This document shows, piece after piece, positions 26,544 to 33,796 of a stretch of DNA of 64,000 bases. Both the position numbers and the translations under genes were made by a program. Each line of letters starts with the position of its first letter. Position 1 is the first letter of the stretch. The notes beneath the pieces were generated by a model. That model saw only the letters and a program-made list of their open reading frames with translations, ran no database searches and was not told the DNA's origin. The stretch covers positions 1-64,000 of the forward strand of contig CANCYR010000013.1 in assembly GCA_947382355.1 (NCBI GenBank), given 5' to 3'. The stretch comes from an uncultured Lachnospiraceae bacterium (GTDB lineage Bacteria > Bacillota > Clostridia > Lachnospirales > Lachnospiraceae).

Positions 26544-27940
26544 TTTTCTTCCCTCCTTAGCCACTCAATAAGCGTCTGTGTTTCTGTCCTATCTTTCAAA
26601 TCCGATTCATACGTTAAGCGAAATCCCATTTTTGCATCTGGAATCCTCTTAGTAAGTTTCATAATCCCACGCATTTCTTTCGCCTCTGGGTATTTTGTCA
26701 TTTGCACTGTTTTAAGATGCCCAACCTTCTCTCTCTCTAAATCATTGCATAGTTTGTAGATAAATTCTTTGTTCTGTGCAAGCATGGTAAGCAGACGGCC
26801 TAATCGATACTTTTTATGTGAAATGGTCATTCCGTACATTAAAAAAAGAGCATCCGATACCTGTGTACCAAACGCTCCCATTGTAAGTGCAGACTTGTCT
26901 ATCCCAAACACTCCGGCAATTCGCCCATCAATCAGAACAGCTATATTTATTGGGGCAGACGAACCAACAAAATTATGAGTCCACAATTGTCTGTAATACT
27001 GCGCCTCTGTCCTCTCTATTTGACATAATTGTATTTTTGTCTTTGTTGTTATTTCATAATCTCTTGGCAACATTGAGCATTCCAGACATGACAATTTACT
27101 CTCATTCGGTCTGGTTATTTTCTTTCCATCAGCCAAGATTTTTGCTTCTTCTGGTCTGTTAGAAATGATATATGAATTTACACCATTTCTTACACCATAT
27201 CTTGCAAAAATAGGTTCTGCTGCTGTTTCTCCCGGACAACTTTCTTGATAACATAATACTAAGCATTTTGCGTCCTTGGTTAATTTCATCAATTTCTCAT
27301 ATCCGTCCTTTGGATTAAACAATTCATACTCTGGCTCTTTCCATGTCATATTGCCAGCTGTATCATAAAATTTTTCATATCCAGCAAGATATGTAGGCGG
27401 ATTAACAATCGCAACTGCTTTTGGATTATCCAAGATTTCTTCTATGTGTTTCCACATATCTAAAGTTCTGTATTGCATTCCATAAAGAATATCGTGTGCC
27501 CTATCCAACTGCTCCTGTATGTAATTGATATGCGCCTCTTTTCTATATTCCATATCTAGTAACATGTTGTAAAAATACTCTTTTCCGGCATTTTTAACTG
27601 TCCTGAGATATAGTTGAGCATATAAGACTGTCGCTGGATTTTTTAACTCATCAACTCCGAAACCTTTTGCTTTAATTTCCAAATCATCCAAAGGCTTTTC
27701 TTGTATTGCATATCCCAAAACGGAAGTCATTATTGATACATCACTTGACTCGATATGCGATGGTTTAAAACCCGACTGTACCGCTAAATGCGACATGGCA
27801 AATGTTCCCGCACACGGTTCTATAAATTTGTTGTACCCGCTCTTGATTGCCGATTCCAACAAATTTTTCAAAAACTTCTGTTCTGCAGGTACTAATGTTC
27901 CACCTACAAAAAATGCGCCTGGATTTTGAAACTGCGGCAT
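26498..27940 (-). CDS. Adenine methyltransferase-like protein with C-terminal GNAT/Mom-like domain
   Basis: About 480 aa. The N-terminal half has methyltransferase motifs: 'F-I-E-P-C-A-G-T-F' (motif I, about 40-48) and N-P-P-T-Y (motif IV, about 180-184). This fits the 'antirestriction adenine methyltransferase' group. From about residue 290 a second domain follows, with a Cys pair (C-L-E-C), 'R-Q-L-W-T-H-N-F', 'I-N-I-A-V-L-I-D-G-R-I-A-G-V-F-G' and 'T-K-Y-P-E-A-K-E-M-R-G', which looks GNAT-like and recalls Mom hypermodification proteins; this second call is inference. ATG 27940 fits AAGGAG. It is translationally coupled to the ParB-like gene. Confidence 0.7.
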   Translation of the reverse strand: MPQFQNPGAFFVGGTLVPAEQKFLKNLLESAIKSGYNKFIEPCAGTFAMSHLAVQSGFKPSHIESSDVSIMTSVLGYAIQEKPLDDLEIKAKGFGVDELKNPATVLYAQLYLRTVKNAGKEYFYNMLLDMEYRKEAHINYIQEQLDRAHDILYGMQYRTLDMWKHIEEILDNPKAVAIVNPPTYLAGYEKFYDTAGNMTWKEPEYELFNPKDGYEKLMKLTKDAKCLVLCYQESCPGETAAEPIFARYGVRNGVNSYIISNRPEEAKILADGKKITRPNESKLSCLECSMLPRDYEITTKTKIQLCQIERTEAQYYRQLWTHNFVGSSAPINIAVLIDGRIAGVFGIDKSALTMGAFGTQVSDALFLMYGMTISHKKYRLGRLLTMLAQNKEFIYKLCNDLEREKVGHLKTVQMTKYPEAKEMRGIMKLTKRIPDAKMGFRLTYESDLKDRTETQTLIEWLRREEKWKKERAKAKSNMNR

Positions 27941-27978
27941 CAAAATCACTCCTTCCCTTGTTTTTTTATAAATCTACG

Positions 27979-28035
27979 CAAAAAGCCGAAGCGGTTTTCT
28001 GGTGTAACTCCAGAAATTTTTGATTCCGCTTCGGC
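27979..28035 (-). terminator. Branched intrinsic terminator after the prophage lipoprotein gene
   Basis: GCCGAAGCGG (27985-27994) pairs perfectly with CCGCTTCGGC (28026-28035). A second stem, TTTCTGG/CCAGAAA (27996-28002 and 28010-28016), lies inside. On the minus strand the structure is followed by TTTTT, so it should end the lipoprotein transcript and separate it from the late operon. Confidence 0.85.
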
Positions 28036-28053
28036 ATAATGCACAAAATTATT

Positions 28054-28995
28054 CTATTGGATTTTTTCTATATCACCATTATCAGGATACACAACATATT
28101 CTTCAAGTATCATTCCTGAAAATAATAGTTTTGCGTCATACTCCTCTCCATCCACATACTCATGTACAGTAACATAAAGTAATCCGCTCATATATTGAAT
28201 ACAAGTAGTCTTATCATAATTAATATTTACAATAGCATGAATTTCATCGTCATTATAAAAATACTTTTCATAATAACTTAAGGCGTAATCAACCATTTGC
28301 ACATCCTCGGCAATTGTTGAAATTTTCCACTTACCCGTCACGTCGTTTCTAACTTTATTTCGTTCAAATATTGAGGGAGTACCTATATCATGGACATCTT
28401 TATCACTGATTCCATACATTCCTTCCCTATGCGTTACCTCTTCTTCCATTCCTATTGTTTCCTCTGTGCCCGTCTCTTCCACCGGATTTACACATTCACC
28501 GCTAACGTAATCGAAAGCATTTTTTGCAGTTATAGGATAATATAGATTCCCATTTTCAGCATCGTTTATATATATCACTTGCCACTGATTATTAAGATAT
28601 TGATTTCTCACTACTATACTTCGTAAATCTGTTACAACATATGTATCCAGGTTTATACAAACCGATCCAATCATATCATAGTTTCCATACACAGCTCCTT
28701 CTATTTCCTGAACACCTATGCTTTCCAATACAACACTTACCACATTTACCAAGCTATCTGCGTCTGGCAATTTCCTCAACTGTTGTTCCGTCAGTGCCTC
28801 AAACTCTGATGGAATCTCAATATTAGTTTGCTTTGCTGACTTTGACTCCTCTGCTAATTCGCTTTCTTTTGTTGTTTCTTGATATTCAATAGCAACATTT
28901 TCATCATCAGGTTGTCCTCTATCTCCCGAACACCCATTCAAAAGGCAAATGCAAATAATTACTATTGCCAAGATTCCGCTTTTGCTTATTTTCAC
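28054..28995 (-). CDS. Prophage-encoded lipoprotein of unknown function
   Basis: A 313-aa secreted lipoprotein. It has a signal peptide of ~21 residues ending in the lipobox L-L-N-G-C, then an acidic linker and a folded domain of two apparent parts (about 65-150 and 200-313). The paralogous-looking parts contain 'V-D-Y-A-L-S-Y-Y-E-K-Y' and 'Y-M-S-G-L-L-Y-V-T-V'. It is separated from late genes by its own terminator, as expected for a lysogenic-conversion or superinfection-exclusion gene. No known domain was recognised. Confidence 0.72.
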   Translation of the reverse strand: MKISKSGILAIVIICICLLNGCSGDRGQPDDENVAIEYQETTKESELAEESKSAKQTNIEIPSEFEALTEQQLRKLPDADSLVNVVSVVLESIGVQEIEGAVYGNYDMIGSVCINLDTYVVTDLRSIVVRNQYLNNQWQVIYINDAENGNLYYPITAKNAFDYVSGECVNPVEETGTEETIGMEEEVTHREGMYGISDKDVHDIGTPSIFERNKVRNDVTGKWKISTIAEDVQMVDYALSYYEKYFYNDDEIHAIVNINYDKTTCIQYMSGLLYVTVHEYVDGEEYDAKLLFSGMILEEYVVYPDNGDIEKIQ

Positions 28996-29116
28996 GTTAT
29001 TTTCCTCCTCGTAGATTAATTACATTTTACGCTTTTTTTTAAGCAAAAGCAATAAGAAAAGGGCAGTTACACTTGCAATTCTAATAATTAATCACAAATG
29101 CAATGCCCATTGTTTT

Positions 29117-29192
29117 TGGTCCGCCGAGCAGGAATCAAACACTGCGTCCTCCCGGTAAAGAGCCGGGTGCTCTAACACTAAGCTATCAGCGG
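29117..29192 (-). tRNA. tRNA-Lys(CTT)-like gene, degenerate
   Basis: It folds as a cloverleaf of 76 bases. The acceptor CCGCTGA/TCGGCGG has 7 pairs, one of them G-U, followed by A and an encoded CCA. The D stem is GCTT/GAGC. The anticodon stem CCCGG/CCGGG has loop CTCTTTA, giving anticodon CTT. The T stem GCAG-G/C-CTGC carries a one-base T bulge. The conserved G19 and C56 are both T, and position 37 is T rather than a purine. Its 5' end begins exactly after the DUF488 stop codon. It may be an atypical phage tRNA or a decaying one. Confidence 0.65.
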
Positions 29193-29696
29193 CTAAATAT
29201 TGTAGTGAGGAAACATATCACGGTATAAGTCATCCATAAACGATAATTGTTCATATTCTTGTTCTCTCCGTTTCTGCTCCTCTTTCTTCCTCTGCTTTTC
29301 TCCAGGGTCTGGCGACGGATCAGGAAGTTCTTCTGCTTTCTGCCCTGTCTTTTTATACCACCATTCAGCAAAGACCAATCTATGGCACCATTCACCAGGT
29401 TTGCGAACATCTTCGTAACAGCAAAGAACCACGTCTTTTCCTTCATCCAGATAAGACTGGATGATAGAACCAATGACTGAATATCCGCTTTTTTCTAAAT
29501 GCTTGAAATATGGTTCCGTAAATATTTCTCTATCATTTTCATTCCAGAGATATCCTGGCGGTGCTATCTGCCTTATGTTGCCAGCAATTCGATACTTCAC
29601 TTTGAATTGTGGCATACTTCGAACGATTCCTACCACCGTATATTTTCCTGTTTCCAATTCTTTATTGCTAAATCTACTTGTATAAATTCGTGCCAT
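29193..29696 (-). CDS. DUF488 family protein
   Basis: About 167 aa. 'Y-T-V-V-G-I-V-R-S-M-P', 'K-D-V-V-L-C-C-Y-E-D-V' and 'E-W-C-H-R-L-V-F-A-E-W-W' match DUF488, whose members share a conserved Cys and 'C-H-R' motif and have unknown biochemical roles. The last 45 residues are a charged tail. I start at ATG 29696 with AAAGGAG upstream; longer in-frame starts lack a site. The gene lies in the prophage accessory region between a small protein and the tRNA. Confidence 0.78.
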   Translation of the reverse strand: MARIYTSRFSNKELETGKYTVVGIVRSMPQFKVKYRIAGNIRQIAPPGYLWNENDREIFTEPYFKHLEKSGYSVIGSIIQSYLDEGKDVVLCCYEDVRKPGEWCHRLVFAEWWYKKTGQKAEELPDPSPDPGEKQRKKEEQKRREQEYEQLSFMDDLYRDMFPHYNI

Positions 29697-29698
29697 TT

Positions 29699-29938
29699 CT
29701 AGCATTCTCCTTTCCCGTAAAGAATCTCGATAACTTCTATTCCTTCTGAAATACAAAGATTGATATTCTCTCCTAGGGACAAATAGAAACGCTCATGAAC
29801 CATACATTCATACGCTTTCTTCATTTTCAAAGACTGGCTAGGTGTTATGCCAAGCCTGAAATCCTTTGCTATGCAAAGCGCCTGTTTATATTTCTTTTCA
29901 CTCACCAATTTCCTAACAATGTCACTTTTCCTTACCAT
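29699..29938 (-). CDS. Conserved small phage protein
   Basis: About 79 aa. It holds 'R-K-S-D-I-V-R-K-L-V' and 'A-K-D-F-R-L-G-I-T-P-S-Q-S' followed by 'A-Y-E-C-M-V-H-E-R-F-Y', a helical pattern I recall from several clostridial prophages without a known function. ATG 29938 follows GGAGG; the stop nearly meets the DUF488 start, so both are likely co-translated. Confidence 0.65.
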   Translation of the reverse strand: MVRKSDIVRKLVSEKKYKQALCIAKDFRLGITPSQSLKMKKAYECMVHERFYLSLGENINLCISEGIEVIEILYGKGEC

Positions 29939-30292
29939 TTTCTTGCCTCCAGTTATTGTAATTCTTATCATCATCTTAGCTTTTTACTAACTGGATTCAA
30001 TCAAAATAGCTTTATTTAACCGATTTTTTATATTTCCTCCTGGCATTGCGGCAAGCCTTCTGACCTGCCGCCTACATCCAGAAAGAAAAAATAACTGGCT
30101 TTTTTAGGGGTGACATATGTGGTATTGGCTGATTACCATATTAGCACTTGATAATTCTACTTGCAACCTACTCTTTTTCTACTCATTTTCTTGCTCCCCC
30201 TTCCCGGTAAAATACATATAGTGGCAGCTTTTGTCTTAAGCATTGCTAAAGGCACTTCGCCTACAGTCTGATGGGAAAATCGCCCTCTTTCC
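29939..30292. other. Gene-poor 354-base stretch in prophage accessory region
   Basis: No convincing gene. It holds an imperfect hairpin around GCGGCA/TGCCGC (30052-30075) and a 9-codon minus-strand frame beginning M-S-R-K-R-V-G-C-K behind a GGGAAGGGGGAG ribosome site (about 30147-30210), which could be a leader peptide or chance. Base composition is mixed AT-rich. A small RNA cannot be excluded. Confidence 0.4.
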
Positions 30293-31237
30293 TTACTCTG
30301 TATCTAAATCTGTTTTCTCTTCTATTTGTTTTAATTTTTTCTCTATTGGTATGTAATGCATCTCAAGAGGCTCAAATGCTACTTTCACATCTTCGGGAGA
30401 GTCGATAGATGAATATATTTGCAAACCTTGCTCCAGCAATTTTCCCATTTTTTCAAATGACTGTTCTACTCTTCCCATTTCATCCCCATCGTTTATGTAA
30501 CATTCTGTGCTTTCTTCCAATTCTTTTATTGCATTTTTAACAGAAATCTCATACAATCTCTGAATATTTTTAAGTAATTCTTCTTTTTCCTTTTCTGCAA
30601 TTTCAGCTGACTTAATTTCCTGTTCCTGCCTATCACATGTTAATTTATGACTTTTTATGACAAAGCATTTATCAATAAATGCAGCAATATTGTTTAGCAA
30701 CACACTTCCTACAGTTACAGAACCTGCAACATAAAAAATTAACCATATGGAACCACTATCTACACCCTGAAGTTTCAGGCTTGCTTCATCACTTTGAAAA
30801 AAAGGACATTTTGTAAAAACAAATTCTAAACTGTCAATACATTTTTTTAAATCAGTAATATTATCTATTTGTGGTATCTTAATGTCTAAGCCAATACCTC
30901 CTTTATCCTTGTTTTTCATCGTTTCATAAAACGAAATTATGCATTCTATTTTAGTCGAAATTAACTCAATTATCTTCATCATATAATCTGGCTTTGGATT
31001 AAATTCAAGATTTAGCAGTATGCTCTGCATTTCTTTTAAGGTTTCATTCAAATATGATATGTCTCCCAGTTTTCTTGTTAGATAATTATAAAAGCTTTCG
31101 TACACGTTATTAAATTTCTGCTTTGAAGATTCGTCATTAGTCTTTCCAGATTCGTAATACTTTTTTATTCTGGTAATATAATTATTAATCTCCGTTTCTT
31201 CCTTTTTACATTTTTCATAAACTTCTACAATCCTCAT
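30293..31237 (-). CDS. AT-rich accessory membrane protein, unknown
   Basis: A 314-aa protein I do not recognise. Residues about 1-110 are charged helices. At about 140-162, 'F-Q-S-D-E-A-S-L-K-L-Q-G-V-D-S-G-S' leads into a single transmembrane segment (about 163-188). This is followed by about 60 residues of coiled coil and a helical end. It is clearly richer in A and T than neighbouring phage genes, and it stands alone between the late activator and the DUF488 group. This looks like a moron acquired separately. A membrane-acting exclusion or abortive-infection role is possible but is inference only. Confidence 0.6.
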   Translation of the reverse strand: MRIVEVYEKCKKEETEINNYITRIKKYYESGKTNDESSKQKFNNVYESFYNYLTRKLGDISYLNETLKEMQSILLNLEFNPKPDYMMKIIELISTKIECIISFYETMKNKDKGGIGLDIKIPQIDNITDLKKCIDSLEFVFTKCPFFQSDEASLKLQGVDSGSIWLIFYVAGSVTVGSVLLNNIAAFIDKCFVIKSHKLTCDRQEQEIKSAEIAEKEKEELLKNIQRLYEISVKNAIKELEESTECYINDGDEMGRVEQSFEKMGKLLEQGLQIYSSIDSPEDVKVAFEPLEMHYIPIEKKLKQIEEKTDLDTE

Positions 31238-31388
31238 ATGTTTTCTCCTTTTTATCTAAATATAATTTGCCAAGTTTCTGGTTCTTTAACAGAATATTTG
31301 ACAATTATTTATTAAGTTTAACATAAAAGAACAAAATATAAAATATCTGAAAAGCAATAATCAAGAACTACATTTTATCTATTTTGCA

Positions 31389-31421
31389 CAAAAAGGAAAG
31401 ACAGCTTATCCCTATCTTTCC
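31389..31421 (-). terminator. Terminator after late activator gene
   Basis: GGAAAGA (31395-31401) pairs with TCTTTCC (31415-31421). The minus strand continues with CCTTTTTTG, and the plus strand also has TTTTTT at 31430-31436, so it may work in both directions. Confidence 0.7.
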
Positions 31422-31448
31422 TTCTACTATTTTTTAACTATCCTTTTT

Positions 31449-32024
31449 TCATATTCCCAGCAGGTAAACAGCTACTATCCCACATGCTATCCCTAAATCC
31501 TTATACACCGTCTTATCGCTTACCTTTTCTACCTGCGAAATCTCCTGTACCGAATATTCTTTATCCTCCAGATACATCATGCTCAGCTCCCGATACCGGC
31601 GCTTTGCCTCTTCACTTCCGGACTTTTCACACTCTTCCCGGTACATGTCTGTCGCTTTTTCTATGCGGTAGATGCAGTATAAATCCTCCTGCCTCCGTTT
31701 TTCTCCCTCCTGGATTACCCTCTCGGACTTACTTACGGTCTCCCCTGTACTTCCCATGAGGTCCTGTATGAATTTCCATCTGAGTTCAATTTGCTCTTCC
31801 TCTGTAAACTCCACCTCGTCTGACAATGTGGTCTTTATCCTCCGGTACGAACTGAGCATCTTTTTGGTTTTCTTAACTTTGTTCTCTTCCCGGGCCCGTT
31901 TCTTCTCCACCTTAGCCTGCTCTGTCCGGAATGTCTGCACCGCCTCTTTCCCCGCTATGGCAGCAATCTGGTTAATCTGCTCCTGTGTTATAGCATACAT
32001 AGGTATCTCGTTATTCGTTGCCAT
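31449..32024 (-). CDS. Late transcriptional activator, ArpU/RinA-like
   Basis: About 191 aa. The C-terminus 'D-K-E-Y-S-V-Q-E-I-S-Q-V-E-K-V-S-D-K-T-V-Y' is a sigma-70 region-4-like HTH, as in ArpU/RinA regulators that switch on packaging and structural genes. The central region is helical and basic. I start at ATG 32024, seven bases after AAGGAGG; the longer frame is unsupported. A TGCGAG operator lies just upstream of the ribosome site. It sits at the early-late border, as expected. Confidence 0.75.
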   Translation of the reverse strand: MATNNEIPMYAITQEQINQIAAIAGKEAVQTFRTEQAKVEKKRAREENKVKKTKKMLSSYRRIKTTLSDEVEFTEEEQIELRWKFIQDLMGSTGETVSKSERVIQEGEKRRQEDLYCIYRIEKATDMYREECEKSGSEEAKRRYRELSMMYLEDKEYSVQEISQVEKVSDKTVYKDLGIACGIVAVYLLGI

Positions 32025-32040
32025 AATGTCGCCTCCTTGA

Positions 32041-32059
32041 CTTTCTCGCATTTGTGAGA
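32041..32059. promoter_or_regulatory. Operator-like palindrome upstream of late activator
   Basis: TCTCGCATTTGTGAGA (32044-32059) is an imperfect palindrome. It shares the 14 bases CTTTCTCGCATTTG with the site just before the double-HTH gene (40493-40506), and in both cases lies immediately ahead of the ribosome site. A TATTAT box is found next to it on the minus strand. A shared repressor is inferred. Confidence 0.5.
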
Positions 32060-32109
32060 TATAATATTTTTAGTCACGAGTCGTTCCGTCAAGGGGCGGC
32101 TTTTTCTTT

Positions 32110-32367
32110 TTACCTACGCTTTTTGGTACAGGTGGCAAAGTGTGATATATAGCCGAATCCTTCCGCATCCATGCCATCGGTTCTGTCCACCGCTATTGTT
32201 TCTCCCTGTGGAGTCACTAACTTTTCCTTGGCTTTCTTCCCGTTCTCCGGCTTGCGGTAGTTTATCATCTGTGGATTGACAGGCATATTCTTGCCTGCCT
32301 TTGTCCGAATCCACATAATCTGCTTTCCGCAATATGCGCACGTTCCAAACGAATTACTTGAACTCAT
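32110..32367 (-). CDS. Small zinc-ribbon-like phage protein
   Basis: An 85-aa protein. C-A-Y-C-G-K at the N-terminus and H-F-A-T-C near the C-terminus provide a likely C-x-x-C ... H-x-x-x-C zinc site. 'W-I-R-T-K-A-G-K-N-M-P-V-N-P' is a conserved-looking segment seen in clostridial phages. Function unknown; nucleic acid binding is plausible. The ribosome site AAAGGAGG fits ATG 32367. Confidence 0.7.
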   Translation of the reverse strand: MSSSNSFGTCAYCGKQIMWIRTKAGKNMPVNPQMINYRKPENGKKAKEKLVTPQGETIAVDRTDGMDAEGFGYISHFATCTKKRR

Positions 32368-32472
32368 GGTTTCTTATTCCTCCTTTCCAACTCTCCCTTC
32401 TGTTCTAATTGGCAGTTCTGGTTCCAAAGCGGTATATCCTGTCATTTATGTGACTGCTGCATCGCATATTCC

Positions 32473-32787
32473 TTATTTCTTATATCTTTTCCCGCCTAAC
32501 TCTATTTTTTTTAGTCCTTCCATGGATATGAGCCTGCAGTTTGGCAACATAATCAGCGGTTCTCCTAATACTACCTCTTTACCTTCAATATGTACCTTAG
32601 GATAACTTACAATTACTGAGCATTCCTGCGCTACCAGATAATTGGAATAACTGATTATACTCCGTACACGCTTTATATCAGCAGGAGTTGTCTTTTTTCC
32701 TCTTATCGGGATTTTCCGGAACTCTGCTTGCATGGCGTTCTGCTCTTTGTATATCCTTTCGTACACATACATGAAATTTCTGGCCAT
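32473..32787 (-). CDS. Hypothetical phage protein
   Basis: About 104 aa with an N-terminal helix ('A-R-N-F-M-Y-V-Y-E-R-I-Y-K-E') and a mixed C-terminal half ending in G-K-R-Y-K-K. The start is ATG 32787, with AGGAGGT 12 bases upstream; a longer frame would overlap the previous gene. I do not recognise it. Early-operon position suggests a minor regulatory or DNA-metabolism role. Confidence 0.55.
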   Translation of the reverse strand: MARNFMYVYERIYKEQNAMQAEFRKIPIRGKKTTPADIKRVRSIISYSNYLVAQECSVIVSYPKVHIEGKEVVLGEPLIMLPNCRLISMEGLKKIELGGKRYKK

Positions 32788-32797
32788 TTTATCATCA

Positions 32798-33109
32798 TTA
32801 CCTCCTATTCCCCTTTTTAACTTTTTCAGTCTCAATGAGGGATGGAGCATTGACACATTTTTTCATTCCTTCATACAACTCCTTGGCTCCCGGATTGCCT
32901 CTTTCCACTTCATCTGCAAGATGCCTCAGGACTAATACAATTAGCCCTGCATCTGCCTTTGCATACGGTGAAATTGCCTTGATAATTTTTTCAGAATAAT
33001 ACTTTAGTCCTTTTTCCACCAGCTTCATAGCTTCTGGTGTTTTTCCCTCAGCTATCAGCTGATTTCCACGACCTATATATCCAATCATTCTATCTTCTCC
33101 AAACTTCAT
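32798..33109 (-). CDS. Hypothetical phage protein
   Basis: A 103-aa mostly helical protein ('A-E-G-K-T-P-E-A-M-K-L-V-E-K-G-L', 'V-L-V-L-R-H-L-A-D-E-V') with some TPR-like character. AGGAG precedes ATG. It lies between the DUF1351-region acidic protein and another small gene. No function is assigned. Confidence 0.6.
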   Translation of the reverse strand: MKFGEDRMIGYIGRGNQLIAEGKTPEAMKLVEKGLKYYSEKIIKAISPYAKADAGLIVLVLRHLADEVERGNPGAKELYEGMKKCVNAPSLIETEKVKKGNRR

Positions 33110-33118
33110 GATTTTCTC

Positions 33119-33796
33119 CTATTCCTCCGTATCGTCTTTCGGCTCTTCGTAGCCATATCCATCATCCTCTCCATTTTCCTGTTCGTCTCCGCCCAGAAGT
33201 TCATCCGTAATATCCTCCAGACTCTCTCCTAGCTCCGTCTCTTCCCCAGGATTGCTTTCGGTTTTCTCTGTCTCCTTGGCATCCACTTCTCTAAATTCTC
33301 CGTCAATCACTTTTCCATCATCCGGTCCCGGCAGCATCTGAACGTTCCTGCCCTCAATGGCATTGGAACCAGCAGACTCTTCACTTCCGCTTTCCGTATC
33401 CTTATCCTGCTGCTGGAAATCCGAATCAAAAATACTCCGCTGTGAGGTATTGGCAATCGGTACAAGCTTAAATATCCCTGTATCTTCATCCATCACCAAT
33501 TCCATTTCATTGTTGAAAGAACCTGTTTTCTCGTCATTAATTTTTACGGATGATGTTACCTTATGCTTGAACTGAGGCTTGCTGATTTCCCTTGTTTCAC
33601 CCCTGATGTCCGGATTGTAATTCGGGATAAATTCCTTTACCATAGTGACATCAATTTTCAATGTCATGCTACCCTCGTCGGTGCCCTTATGCTGCATATT
33701 GCCAATAAGCCTCTGGAGGACAAAATTCATATCTTTTTTCATTTCCTCAAAGGTATCGCTGTCAAAGTCCAGTTTCTTTTCAAAATCTTCGCTCAT
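33119..33796 (-). CDS. Acidic hypothetical phage protein
   Basis: A 225-aa protein. Residues about 1-110 form a folded beta-containing part ('M-T-L-K-I-D-V-T-M-V-K-E-F-I-P'). The second half is very acidic and disordered, rich in E, D and G. Similar proteins follow DUF1351 in clostridial phages, where a partner role in recombination or single-strand DNA handling is possible. ATG overlaps the DUF1351 stop by one base. Confidence 0.62.
   Translation of the reverse strand: MSEDFEKKLDFDSDTFEEMKKDMNFVLQRLIGNMQHKGTDEGSMTLKIDVTMVKEFIPNYNPDIRGETREISKPQFKHKVTSSVKINDEKTGSFNNEMELVMDEDTGIFKLVPIANTSQRSIFDSDFQQQDKDTESGSEESAGSNAIEGRNVQMLPGPDDGKVIDGEFREVDAKETEKTESNPGEETELGESLEDITDELLGGDEQENGEDDGYGYEEPKDDTEE

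Noticed and set aside
30069-30082. TGACCTGCCGCCT shared between the prophage gap and the 45.3-kb palindrome
   Set aside because: A 13-base match is expected many times by chance in 64 kb, and the flanks do not match.
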